Origin: VRUE01 sp963844395
GTDB lineage: Bacteria > Actinomycetota > Thermoleophilia > Solirubrobacterales > 70-9
Reading direction: 5' to 3'
Length of the DNA stretch: 64,000 nucleotides
Assembly: GCA_963844395.1 (NCBI GenBank)
Contig: CAWJNX010000002.1
Location: 186,001-250,000 of the forward strand
The position numbers and the translations under genes are program-made. Of the stretch, positions 8,701 through 15,982 are shown piece after piece. Under the pieces are notes generated by a model. The model was given only the letters and a program-made list of their open reading frames with translations. It did not search any database and was not told the origin of the DNA. The stretch's first letter is position 1; every line of letters starts with the position of its first letter.

Positions 8701-9744
8701 GGCGGGATCGACTTCGGCCACGCCGAGGCGCTCGCCTTCGCCTCCCTGCTGACCGAGGGCGTCCACATCCGCCTCACCGGGCAGGACACCGAGCGCGGCA
8801 CCTTCTCCCACCGCCACCTCGTCCTCCACGACGAGAAGACGGGGCTGCCCTACTGCCCGATGCAAAACGTCGAGGGGGCGACGGCGCCCTTCGAGCTCTA
8901 CAACAGCCCGCTCTCGGAGATTGCCTGCCTCGGCTTCGAGTACGGCTACTCGGCGGCGACTCCGAGCGCCCTGGTCCTCTGGGAGGCGCAGTTCGGTGAC
9001 TTCGCCAACGCCGGCCAGGTGATCATCGACAGCTTCATCGTCTCCGGCGAGGCGAAGTGGGGACAGACCAGCCGCCTGACGCTGCTGCTGCCACACGGCT
9101 ACGAGGGGTCGGGACCCGAGCACTCCAGCGCCCGCATCGAGCGCTTCCTGGCACTGGGGGCGGAGGGCAACATCCGCGTCGCCAACCCGAGCACGGCCGC
9201 GCAGTACTTCCACCTGCTGCGCCGCCAGGCGCTGATCCGCAAGCCACGGCCACTGATCGTCTTCACCCCGAAGGGACTGCTGCGCCTTGACCGCGCCGCC
9301 GCCTCGCCGCAGGAACTGACCGACGGCCACTTCAAGTTCATCCTCGACGACCCGGCAGCGGCGGAGCGCCGCGAGAAGGTCGAGCGCCTGGTCCTCTGCA
9401 CGGGCAAGGTGTTCTGGGACATGGACGCGAGCGAGCGCCGCGGGACCGCCGAGAACGTCGCGATCGCCCGGGTCGAGCTCCTCTACCCCTTCGCCAAAGA
9501 GCAGCTGAGCGAGGTGATCGCCTCCTACCCGAGCCTGAAGGAACTGGTCTGGACGCAGGAGGAGCCGCGCAACATGGGCGCCTGGAAGGTGATGTCGCGC
9601 CGCCTCCCCGAGGTGCTGCCGGAGGGGGTCGAACTAGGCTACGTCGGCCGCCCGACGCGGGCCAGCCCTGGCGAGGGCTACTCGGTCTCACACGCGCGTG
9701 AGCAGGAGCGGATCGTGCTCACCGCGCTGACTGCCGGAGCCTAA
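5707..9744 (+). CDS. kgd: Multifunctional 2-oxoglutarate dehydrogenase (Kgd), with lipoyl and E3-binding domains
   Basis: 1345-residue TCA-cycle enzyme joining E2-type succinyltransferase and E1 thiamine-dependent 2-oxoglutarate decarboxylase. Domains in order: lipoyl domain (residues 7-80, lipoyl Lys in STDKVDA near 47), Ala/Pro/Gly-rich linker, peripheral subunit-binding domain (VRATPVARRVARENGVDL, about 137-175), acyltransferase core ending with the catalytic His in TSTYDHRVIQG, a second Pro-rich linker, and the E1 part from about residue 475 with GDAAFPGQGVVAETLN and GHNETDEPAYTQP. Well-studied mycobacterial and corynebacterial homologues have E2-core plus E1 but lack the lipoyl and binding domains, so this version is more complete. 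It is divergent from the acyl-CoA reductase and overlaps by one base a small membrane-protein gene. No frame break in over 4 kb. Confidence 0.93.
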   Translation: MAQTATVQIQMPEMGESVTEGIVLEWHVAEGDFVSEGDTVVEVSTDKVDAEVPAPADGTITKLLAAVDDEVPVGAPLAEMEPGTNGASAEGSAEGQSAPPAGPVAGQGSSSSQAAGEEPSPAPPTGRAVEKQGGTNGGDGVRATPVARRVARENGVDLGSVSGSGPGAKVTKEDVLAAANGGNGATAPPAAPAAGEAKALRGPAAMLAQAMGESRAVPTATSFRTIAVDTLDAKRRALNGALRERGLKVSFTHLIAWAIVQAAKEWPVMTRVFEERDGKPFAIEGGPVNLGIAVDVERKDGSRSLMVPAIKGAEGLDFAAFHSHYEDLITKTRENRLSADDFQGTNISLTNPGGIGTLASVPRLMSGQSAIIAAGAIAYPPEWAHAGEDRLRRLGVSKTMTLTSTYDHRVIQGAESGAFLRRVEELLEGEDGFYQSAADDLGIDPTPLAAAHPASASAPPLGAPPPPASPTQPDEELLQAVQAATSLLKGYRTHGHLAARLDPLGREPKGDPAIQPENLGLTPELMARIPASILRIGVPGETLLEVLPRMREAYCGTIAYQFEHLSSHQQRTWLREMVETGAHRQPLTEDEKRRLLQRLIDVFEFERFVEKAYLGQKIFTIEGLDAIVPMLDELATLAHRSGAEEVVFGMAHRGRLSVLAHNLGRSVESILAEFEGSKQIEQVKAVAAIPHGGTGDVKYHYGHQGTYENSDGEKIAVRLYPNPSHLEFVDPVVEGATRFIQSDLDGSKLEHDPKRAVPVLLHGDAAFPGQGVVAETLNLQSLRGYTTGGTIHVIQNNQVGFTTDPEDARSTPYAADMAKGFNVPIVHVNADDVEACSAAMRLAMAYRERWCRDIVIDVIGYRRYGHNETDEPAYTQPAMATKIKAHPPVSEIYAEKLKAEGVVSDEDIERVRKERHDEMAAALKDLRHKMELGEYEDPTVTTSTTGELDRTASPPVETAVPAEQLRELNEALLAVPDSFTIHRKLRKPLGRRTEALEQGGIDFGHAEALAFASLLTEGVHIRLTGQDTERGTFSHRHLVLHDEKTGLPYCPMQNVEGATAPFELYNSPLSEIACLGFEYGYSAATPSALVLWEAQFGDFANAGQVIIDSFIVSGEAKWGQTSRLTLLLPHGYEGSGPEHSSARIERFLALGAEGNIRVANPSTAAQYFHLLRRQALIRKPRPLIVFTPKGLLRLDRAAASPQELTDGHFKFILDDPAAAERREKVERLVLCTGKVFWDMDASERRGTAENVAIARVELLYPFAKEQLSEVIASYPSLKELVWTQEEPRNMGAWKVMSRRLPEVLPEGVELGYVGRPTRASPGEGYSVSHAREQERIVLTALTAGA

Positions 9745-10091
9745 TGCGCAAGCCCGTTCCCGGCCGGCTATTTGTCTGGGTAAAGCGGTTTTCTTGGCTT
9801 GAGTTGGCCTTCTTCTCCGGCCTACTCTTGTTTTGGGTAATGCCCGGGTATGAGATAGAGACGATGGTGTTCGGTTGGGCACACGGACTAGGGTTCATCG
9901 TCCTCTGCATCCTGCTCTGGGTGGCGTGTATAAGACGGGAGGCTCCATACACGCTCCTCGCGGCGACTCTTACGCCGGTGGGCCCGGTCGGCAGTGTGAT
10001 TGGAATCGAGCTGATCGAGCGGCGTGGTTGGGGAGTCGGAGAATCGCCCAATGGCGGAGAATTCCCCATAGATGCGCTCAAAAAGCCTTGA
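9744..10091 (+). CDS. Small membrane protein, DUF3817-like
   Basis: 115 residues with three hydrophobic segments (about 17-34, 42-62 and 68-90) and the GWAHGLGF stretch typical of DUF3817 integral membrane proteins. The ATG shares one base with the TAA of kgd (TAATG), so it is translationally coupled. Lower G+C than kgd. Ends before a strong convergent hairpin. Role unknown. Confidence 0.7.
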   Translation: MRKPVPGRLFVWVKRFSWLELAFFSGLLLFWVMPGYEIETMVFGWAHGLGFIVLCILLWVACIRREAPYTLLAATLTPVGPVGSVIGIELIERRGWGVGESPNGGEFPIDALKKP

Positions 10092-10193
10092 CCCCAGCGC
10101 TTCCAGGCGCTATAGCTAACAGTGACTGTTCCTTTCGGGCAGTCCCGCCTGCAGGGAACGGCGCGCGTCGGCATCCCTCCCTGGCTACCGGCG

Positions 10194-10253
10194 CAAGGTG
10201 CAGTGAGGGTCGCGCGGACCCCCTGCCTCCCGCGACCCTCCTGCACCACCTTG
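10194..10253. terminator. Bidirectional hairpin between convergent genes
   Basis: Imperfect inverted repeat, roughly 20 bp per arm: CAAGGTG-CAG-GAGGGTCGCG paired with CGCGACCCTC-CTG-CACCAC-CTTG, loop about 16 bases. It sits between the convergent stops of the DUF3817-like gene (10091) and aconitase (10278), the expected place for shared transcription termination. No T-tract on either side. Confidence 0.65.
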
Positions 10254-10277
10254 TGAGGCGCGGCGCCGCCTCGCGCC

Positions 10278-13079
10278 TCAATCGGAATCTCTCAGCGTCC
10301 TCAGAACCGTCTGGAGAATCCCACCGTTTTGGAAGTAACTGACCTCGTTCGGGGTGTCGAGACGAACGGTTGCCTCGAACTCGATTGAATCTGCCGTGAC
10401 GGTGACTTTCTTCGCCTTACCGTTTTCAAGGTCTCCCACGTCTAGAGCCTCTTCACCGGTCAGGCCGAGTGAATCGATTGACTCTCCGTCGGGGAACTGC
10501 AGGGGCAGAACGCCCATTCCGATCAGGTTGGAGCGATGGATCCGCTCGAAGCTCTCGGCGATCACGGCGCGCACGCCGAGTAGCTTCGTCCCCTTCGCGG
10601 CCCAATCGCGCGAGGAGCCCGAGCCGTACTCCTTGCCGGCGAGGACGACGAGCGGAACGCCCTGCTCGGCGTAAGCCATCGCGGCGTCGAAGATCGTCGT
10701 CTCCTCACCGTCGGGGAAGTGGCGGGTGAAGCCGCCGGCGCGATCTACCAGGCGATTGCGGAGGCGGATGTTGGCAAAGGTGCCGCGAATCATCACCTCG
10801 TGGTTGCCGCGCCGTGACCCGTAGGAGTTGAATTCCCCCGGTTCGACCCCCTGCTCGATCAACCAGCGGCCGGCTGGGCTGTCCTTCTTGATCGCCCCGG
10901 CCGGCGAGATGTGATCAGTGGTGATCGAGTCGCCGAGCAGCGCCAACACCCGCGCCCCGGCGATTGGCTCCACGCCAGGCGGCTCGGCTGGCATCCCCTC
11001 AAAGAATGAGGGCCGTCGCACGTAGGTCGAGTCGGGCCAGGTGTAGCGATCGCCCTGCGGCACCTCAACCGCGTTCCAGTTCTCGTCGCCCTGCAGAACC
11101 TCACCGTAGTTGCGGGTGAACATCTCCGAGGCGATCGAGCGGCCGACCACCTCCTTGATCTCCTCCGAGCTAGGCCAGACGTCACGCAGGTAGACGGGCT
11201 CCCCGTCGCTGCCCTCACCGAGCGGCTCGTCGATCAGGTCGATGTCCATCCGCCCCGCCAGTGCGTAGGCGACGACCAGCGGCGGACTGGCCAGGTAGTT
11301 CGCCTTCACGTCCTGGTTGATCCGGCCCTCAAAGTTGCGATTCCCCGAAAGCACCGAGCAGACGACGAGGTCATGCTCCTCGACCGCCGCCGAGATCTCC
11401 GCTGGCAGCGGCCCCGAGTTGCCGATACAGGTCGTGCAGCCGTAGCCGACCAGGTTGAACTGGAGCCGGTCAAGGTACTCGGTCAAACCGGCTTTCTCGA
11501 GGTAGTCGGTGACGACAGTCGAACCCGGCGCCAGCGAGGTCTTCACCCACGGCTTGCGGGTGAGCCCGCGCTCGATCGCGTTGCGGGCAAGCAGACCCGC
11601 GCCGACCATCACCGTGGGATTGGAGGTGTTGGTGCAGCTGGTAATCGCGGCGATCACGACGTGGCCGTTGTCGAGCTCGAAGCTGGTCCCGTCCTCCAGC
11701 GTCACCTCGACCTCGTCGCCCCTGCGGTTGGCGATCGTCGCCTGCGGGGCGCCGGTCGTCGCCGGGCGCGGCTTGCCGTCCTCGTCGTCGTGGTCCTCGG
11801 CCGGCGGGTCAGAGGCGGGGAAGGACTCCATGCTCGCCTCGTCGACCCGGTTGACGACCCGCTCCACCGCGTCGGGAGCGAATTCCTCGAGCGCGCCGAG
11901 GAAGGCCTCTTTGGCCTGGGCCAAAGGAACCCGGTCCTGGGGACGTTTTGGCCCGGCGATGCTGGGCACGACCTCGCCCAGGTCGAGCTCCAGGGTCGCG
12001 GTGAAGACCGGGTCTTCGGAGCCGGCGTCGTGGAACATCCCCTGCTCGCGGGCGTAGGCGTGGACCAGCTCGATCGCCTCGGTCGAGCGGCCGGTCAGCT
12101 CCAGGTAGCGCAGCGTCTCGGCGTCGACCGGGAAGATCGCGCAGGTCGAGCCGAACTCGGGCGACATGTTGCCGATCGTCGCCCGGTCGGCCAGCCCGAG
12201 GGTGGGCAACCCCGGTCCGAAGAACTCGACGAACTTGGAGACGACGCCGAGCTCGCGCAGCATCTCGGTCACGGTCAGCACCAGGTCGGTTGCCGTGGCC
12301 CCCTCCGGCAGCTCGCCGCCCAGCTTGAAGCCGACAACCTGCGGCAGCAGCATCGAGATCGGCTGGCCGAGCATCGCCGCCTCGGCCTCGATTCCGCCCA
12401 CACCCCAGCCGAGCACGCCGAGCCCGTTGACCATCGTCGTGTGCGAGTCGGTGCCGACCAGCGTGTCGGGATAGGCCTGCAACGTGCCGGTGCGCTCGCT
12501 CGCGTAGACGACCTGGGCGATGTGCTCGAGGTTGACCTGGTGGCAGATGCCAGTCGCCGGCGGCACGACGCTGAAGTTGGCGAAGGCCTCGCGCCCCCAT
12601 TTGAGAAAGGAGTAGCGCTCGCGGTTGCGCTCGAACTCGCGCTCGGCGTTGACCGCGAAGGCGCGCTCGTTGCCGAACGCATCGACCTGGACCGAATGGT
12701 CGATGACGAGGTCGACGTCGACGAGCGGGTTGATCCGCTCCGGGTCGCCGCCGATCTCGGCCATCGCGTCGCGCATCGCGGCGAGGTCGACGACCGCCGG
12801 CACTCCGGTGAAGTCCTGCATCAGGACGCGGGCCGGCTGGAAGGGGATCTCGGCGCTGGGCTCGGCGGCGGCGTCCCAGCTGGCGATCGCCTCGACGTCC
12901 CCCGCCCGCACCGAGACCCCGTTCTCGAGCCGCAGCACGTTCTCCAGCAGCACTTTGATCGAGTAGGGCAACCGCCCCACGTCGAAGCGTGCCTGCAGAG
13001 CGTCCAGCCGGTAGATCTCGTAAGAGCGACCGGCGACGGCGAGGGTCGAGCGGGCGCCGAAGGAGTCTGAATCGGGCAT
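10278..13079 (-). CDS. acnA: Aconitate hydratase A
   Basis: 933-residue cytosolic enzyme that isomerises citrate to isocitrate using a [4Fe-4S] cluster. The three cluster cysteines are seen in TSCTN and GCTTCIGNSGPLP; the C-terminal swivel domain has SRRGNHEVM and the substrate-binding KEYGSGSSRDWAAKG. Full length for the AcnA/IRP family and without frame breaks. A short acidic, Pro-rich insertion near residue 425 (DPPAEDHDDEDGKP) precedes the ANRRGDEVEV segment, as in many actinobacterial forms. Start is the ATG at 13077-13079; the upstream hairpin at 13097-13146 separates it from an SDR gene on the same strand. Confidence 0.95.
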   Translation of the reverse strand: MPDSDSFGARSTLAVAGRSYEIYRLDALQARFDVGRLPYSIKVLLENVLRLENGVSVRAGDVEAIASWDAAAEPSAEIPFQPARVLMQDFTGVPAVVDLAAMRDAMAEIGGDPERINPLVDVDLVIDHSVQVDAFGNERAFAVNAEREFERNRERYSFLKWGREAFANFSVVPPATGICHQVNLEHIAQVVYASERTGTLQAYPDTLVGTDSHTTMVNGLGVLGWGVGGIEAEAAMLGQPISMLLPQVVGFKLGGELPEGATATDLVLTVTEMLRELGVVSKFVEFFGPGLPTLGLADRATIGNMSPEFGSTCAIFPVDAETLRYLELTGRSTEAIELVHAYAREQGMFHDAGSEDPVFTATLELDLGEVVPSIAGPKRPQDRVPLAQAKEAFLGALEEFAPDAVERVVNRVDEASMESFPASDPPAEDHDDEDGKPRPATTGAPQATIANRRGDEVEVTLEDGTSFELDNGHVVIAAITSCTNTSNPTVMVGAGLLARNAIERGLTRKPWVKTSLAPGSTVVTDYLEKAGLTEYLDRLQFNLVGYGCTTCIGNSGPLPAEISAAVEEHDLVVCSVLSGNRNFEGRINQDVKANYLASPPLVVAYALAGRMDIDLIDEPLGEGSDGEPVYLRDVWPSSEEIKEVVGRSIASEMFTRNYGEVLQGDENWNAVEVPQGDRYTWPDSTYVRRPSFFEGMPAEPPGVEPIAGARVLALLGDSITTDHISPAGAIKKDSPAGRWLIEQGVEPGEFNSYGSRRGNHEVMIRGTFANIRLRNRLVDRAGGFTRHFPDGEETTIFDAAMAYAEQGVPLVVLAGKEYGSGSSRDWAAKGTKLLGVRAVIAESFERIHRSNLIGMGVLPLQFPDGESIDSLGLTGEEALDVGDLENGKAKKVTVTADSIEFEATVRLDTPNEVSYFQNGGILQTVLRTLRDSD

Positions 13080-13096
13080 CTATCCCATCCTAGTCT

Positions 13097-13146
13097 CGCG
13101 TTTGCTGAATCGACCCCCCTGGGGCGTGGTCAATTCAGCAAGCGCG
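13097..13146. terminator. Hairpin between SDR and aconitase genes
   Basis: CGCGTTTGCTGAAT (13097-13110) pairs with ATTCAGCAAGCGCG (13133-13146), one G-T wobble, with the inner GACC/GGTC bases extending the stem. It lies just after the SDR stop (13158) and just before the aconitase start, so it could terminate the SDR transcript or act in the aconitase leader. Confidence 0.6.
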
Positions 13147-13157
13147 AAGACGGACGT

Positions 13158-13962
13158 CTACCGCTTGTGCTCTGGGTGCCCGTCCGCGACGGCCCTAGCC
13201 GCCTTCTGGCCGGCCGAGCCGCTCTGGGTCTTGACTGCGATGGCGGGACTGGTGAGGGCGAAGTGGGCGAGGGCTCGCTGCGCGATCGGGGCCACTGCGA
13301 CCTCGACCTTGTCGCGTTCGATCGCCTTGACGACGGCCGAGCCCGACCTGCTGGGGCGTCCCAGTCCCCAGCCCCGGCGGCGGCTTGGCGCCGGCGTCGG
13401 CGAACATGCCGGCGTCGCGGATGAATCCGGGTGAGACGAGCGAGACGCCGACTCCCTTCGGCGCCAGGTCGGCGCGCAGTCCGAGCGCGAAGCCGCGCAG
13501 GCCGAACTTGGTCGCGTTGTAGATCGAGCTGCGCGGGCTGGCCGCCTTGCCCGACAGCGAGGCGACGAAGACGAGGTGGCCGGAGCCGCGCTCGACTAGG
13601 GCCGGCGACAGAGCTTGTGCCATCAACATCGGTGCCTCCAGGTTGACCCGTAGGGCGCGGCCGACCTGCTCGGGGCTGAAGTCCGTGAGCCGGCCGGCGG
13701 CGGGAAGGCCGGCGTTGGCGATCAGGATCTCGACCTCGCCCGCTTCGGCGGCGAGCTTCTCGGCGGCTCCCGGCTCCGCCAGGTCGGACGGTAAAACGCG
13801 GTGTCCCTCGCCCGGAAGCTCCGCCGCCAGCGCCTCGAGGGCATCGGCCTTTCGCGCGCTCAGGACAAGGCTCGCGCCGCGCTCGGCCAATGCGGCCGCG
13901 ATCGCACGGCCCAGCCCCCCGGTCGCTCCGGTGAGTAGCGCGGTGCGGCCGGCAAGTTCCAT
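13158..13962 (-). pseudogene. Short-chain dehydrogenase, frame broken near the 3' end
   Basis: SDR-family NAD(P)-dependent oxidoreductase, about 267 residues when repaired. It starts MELAGRTALLTGATGGLG (ATG 13960-13962), has NAGLP and the active-site Y-N-A-T-K (SSIYNATKFG). Near 13345-13355 the frame breaks after TPQQV; shifting by one base restores AVVKAIERDKVEVAVAPIAQ and a lysine-rich end at TAG 13158-13160. The restored tail is typical of the family (a helix, then a hydrophobic end), so an indel error is more likely than a real truncation. Substrate unknown. Divergent from the riboswitch-controlled NlpC/P60 gene. Confidence 0.75.
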
Positions 13963-14084
13963 CCCAGGCCGCAAGCTAGCACCCACCTCGCCGACAGGAA
14001 TCTGGCGTGCAAGTGCGAAGAGCCACAAAATGTTTGTTTTCTGTAAGCATCCGCCCGGGCGATCGTCTACACTGCCCGCCGTTC

Positions 14085-14236
14085 CGAATAACCGAAACGC
14101 CGAATCCCGCCAGCCAGGAGGCGCCGCGGGAGCGGGGGAACCACGTTTTCGGGGCTAACCCGCCCGACATAGGGCGGGGGCGCAGGCTCCTTTCAGCGCT
14201 AGCCCGACAGCTAACCCCGTAGGCCGACGAAGGAGA
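14085..14236 (+). ncRNA. ydaO-type c-di-AMP riboswitch
   Basis: The leader of the NlpC/P60 gene carries the conserved blocks of the ydaO/yuaA class in order: CGCCGAATCC, GCGGGGGAACCA, a central hairpin ACCCGCCCGacatAGGGCGGG, then CCCGACAGCTAACCCCGTAGGC. The gene start follows a few bases later. This class binds cyclic di-AMP and in actinobacteria commonly sits before cell-wall hydrolase genes, which fits here. Boundaries are approximate. Whether ligand turns expression off through a terminator or by hiding the ribosome site is not clear; AGGAG lies directly after the aptamer, so translational control is possible. Confidence 0.88.
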
Positions 14237-14241
14237 TCGGT

Positions 14242-14802
14242 TTGCCTACGAACATCCGAAAGCTCAATGCGGGGTTAGTTGTGGTGGCGACGCTCGTGTC
14301 GCTCGCCCTGCTCGCCCCGGCCGGCGCATCCGCCGCCTGCGAAGGCGGCGGCGTTACGCCAGCCGAAGTTGACATGTGTACGCCTACCCCGAAGGCGAGA
14401 CTGCTAACCAACGGGATGCTGGTCCCGCCCAAGTCGGCTCCGGCGCGGGTCAAGCGCGTCATCGCCTTCGCCAACCGAATCCGCAACAAGCCCTATGTCT
14501 ACGGCGGCGGCCACCAGCGTTGGTGGGACAGCGGCTACGACTGCTCGGGCTCGGTCAGCTACGCGCTGCGGGGCGGCAAATTTCTCAGCAGCCCGATGCC
14601 CTCGGGGCCGCTGGCCAGCTGGGGGATGAGTGGCGAGGGCCGCTGGATCACCGTCTACGCCAACGCCGGCCATACCTATGCTGTGATCGCCGGCTACCGC
14701 TGGGACACTTCGGGCAACGGCGACGGCAAAACCGGCCCGAGCTGGCACGAAGACCTGCGCGACAACGTCGGCTACGTCGCCCGCCACCCCGCCGGCTACT
14801 AA
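14242..14802 (+). CDS. Secreted NlpC/P60-type cell-wall hydrolase
   Basis: 186 residues. A TTG start is preceded by GAAGGAG with good spacing. An N-terminal signal peptide (hydrophobic residues 9-31, cleavage near GASAAC) leads to a single NlpC/P60-like domain: catalytic Cys in YDCSGSVSYAL (about residue 96) and His in NAGHTYAVIAGYRW (about 140). Such enzymes cut peptidoglycan stem peptides. The c-di-AMP riboswitch directly upstream links its expression to turgor and potassium signalling. The stop codon is followed within 10 bp by a family-1 palindromic repeat and then by a terminator. Confidence 0.85.
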   Translation: MPTNIRKLNAGLVVVATLVSLALLAPAGASAACEGGGVTPAEVDMCTPTPKARLLTNGMLVPPKSAPARVKRVIAFANRIRNKPYVYGGGHQRWWDSGYDCSGSVSYALRGGKFLSSPMPSGPLASWGMSGEGRWITVYANAGHTYAVIAGYRWDTSGNGDGKTGPSWHEDLRDNVGYVARHPAGY

Positions 14803-14811
14803 CCCGTTTCT

Positions 14812-14862
14812 CGCCGACGGGCCGATTTCGCCACTCGGACTGGCGAAATCGGCCCGTCGGCA
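14812..14862. repeat. Palindromic repeat family 1, copy B (intergenic)
   Basis: Near-perfect palindrome, 21-bp arms GCCGACGGGCCGATTTCGCCA / TGGCGAAATCGGCCCGTCGGC around a 7-base loop (14813-14861). The only one of the three copies lying outside a gene, 10 bp after the NlpC/P60 stop. Confidence 0.9.
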
Positions 14863-14880
14863 GACCAGGTTCGTGTACTC

Positions 14881-14915
14881 CGCCCCGGCCAACCGGCCGG
14901 GGCGAGTTTGTCCTT
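14881..14915 (+). terminator. Intrinsic terminator after the NlpC/P60 gene
   Basis: GC-rich hairpin GCCCCGG-CCAACC-GGCCGGGGC followed by GAGTTTGTCCTTG, a T-rich run on the plus strand. It ends the riboswitch-NlpC unit and precedes the ABC transporter operon. Confidence 0.7.
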
Positions 14916-14971
14916 GTCTTCCTGAACCACTCGGATAACTTCAATATGTAACTGCTCCACCTGACATCCGC

Positions 14972-15982
14972 TTGGCCAACCTCACCAAGCGCTATGGCGA
15001 GGTGCAGGCGGTTGCGGGCATTGACCTGGAGGTGGAGCGCGGCGAGTTCTTCACGTTGCTCGGGCCCTCGGGCTCCGGCAAGACGACGACGCTGCGGATG
15101 ATCGCCGGCTTCGAGGCGCCTAGCGAGGGCACGATCGAGCTGGCCGGGAAGGACGTGAGCGGCGTGCCGCCCTACGACCGCCCGGTCAACACCGTCTTTC
15201 AGGATTACGCCCTGTTTCCGCACATGACGGTCGGCGAGAACGTCGAGTACGGCCTCCGTGTCGCCGGCGCCGCCAAGGCGGAACGGAGGCAGCAGCGCGA
15301 CGAGGCGCTGAAGATGGTCCGCCTGCCTGGCTACGCGGATCGCAAGCCGGGGGAGCTGTCCGGCGGCCAACGCCAGCGCGTCGCCCTGGCGCGGGCGATC
15401 GTCAACCGGCCCGAGGTGCTGTTGCTCGACGAGCCGCTCGGCGCCCTCGACCTGAAGCTGCGCGAGCAGATGCAGGTCGAGCTGAAGGCGATCCAGGGCG
15501 AGGTCGGCATCACCTTCGTCTACGTCACCCACGACCAGGACGAGGCGCTGACGATGAGTGACCGGATCGCCGTTTTCAACCGGGGCCGGGTCGAGCAGGT
15601 CAGCCCACCGGTCGAGCTCTACGAGCAGCCGGCGACCGAGTTCGTCGCGGGGTTCGTCGGGGTTTCCAACCTGCTCGAGCGCGAGGGTGCCCGCTTCACG
15701 ATCCGCCCCGAGAAGATCCAGCTGCTCGACCCGGCGACCAGACCGAACGGCCTGCGCACCGAGAGCGGCCGCATCGCCGAGGTCGCCTACGCGGGGATGC
15801 TGACCCGTTACACGGTCGAGCTCGCCGGCGGCGGAAAGCTTCAACTCGTACGGCAGAACATGGAGGGGACGTCGATCGACGCTGCCTCCGAGCGGGGGAA
15901 GGAGGTGCTGGTCGGATGGCGGCCCGAGCACGCGGTTGCCGTTCCGGAGGAGCTCAACGACAAGGAGGAACGAGATGCATAA
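14972..15982 (+). CDS. ABC transporter ATPase, polyamine type (PotA-like)
   Basis: 336-residue ATP-binding subunit. Walker A GPSGSGKTTTLR near residues 29-41, signature LSGGQRQRVALARA, Walker B VLLLDEPLGALD, and the His-loop VTHDQDEAL. A C-terminal TOBE-like regulatory part follows (FTIRPEKIQLL). This plan fits the spermidine/putrescine/iron group of importers. The listed start is TTG; the frame upstream stays open and reads VTAPPDIR before it, and an ATG at 14946 is one base out of frame, so the true start may be hidden by a small indel. First gene of a four-gene importer operon. Confidence 0.85.
   Translation: MANLTKRYGEVQAVAGIDLEVERGEFFTLLGPSGSGKTTTLRMIAGFEAPSEGTIELAGKDVSGVPPYDRPVNTVFQDYALFPHMTVGENVEYGLRVAGAAKAERRQQRDEALKMVRLPGYADRKPGELSGGQRQRVALARAIVNRPEVLLLDEPLGALDLKLREQMQVELKAIQGEVGITFVYVTHDQDEALTMSDRIAVFNRGRVEQVSPPVELYEQPATEFVAGFVGVSNLLEREGARFTIRPEKIQLLDPATRPNGLRTESGRIAEVAYAGMLTRYTVELAGGGKLQLVRQNMEGTSIDAASERGKEVLVGWRPEHAVAVPEELNDKEERDA

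Noticed and set aside
13158..13962. A truly truncated SDR
   Set aside because: The other frame restores the family-typical C-terminal helix up to a stop just before a hairpin, so an indel is more likely.
14085..14236. A cobalamin or other riboswitch
   Set aside because: The CCCGACAGCTAACCCCGTAGGC block and GGGGGAACCA are specific to the ydaO class; no B12-box is seen.
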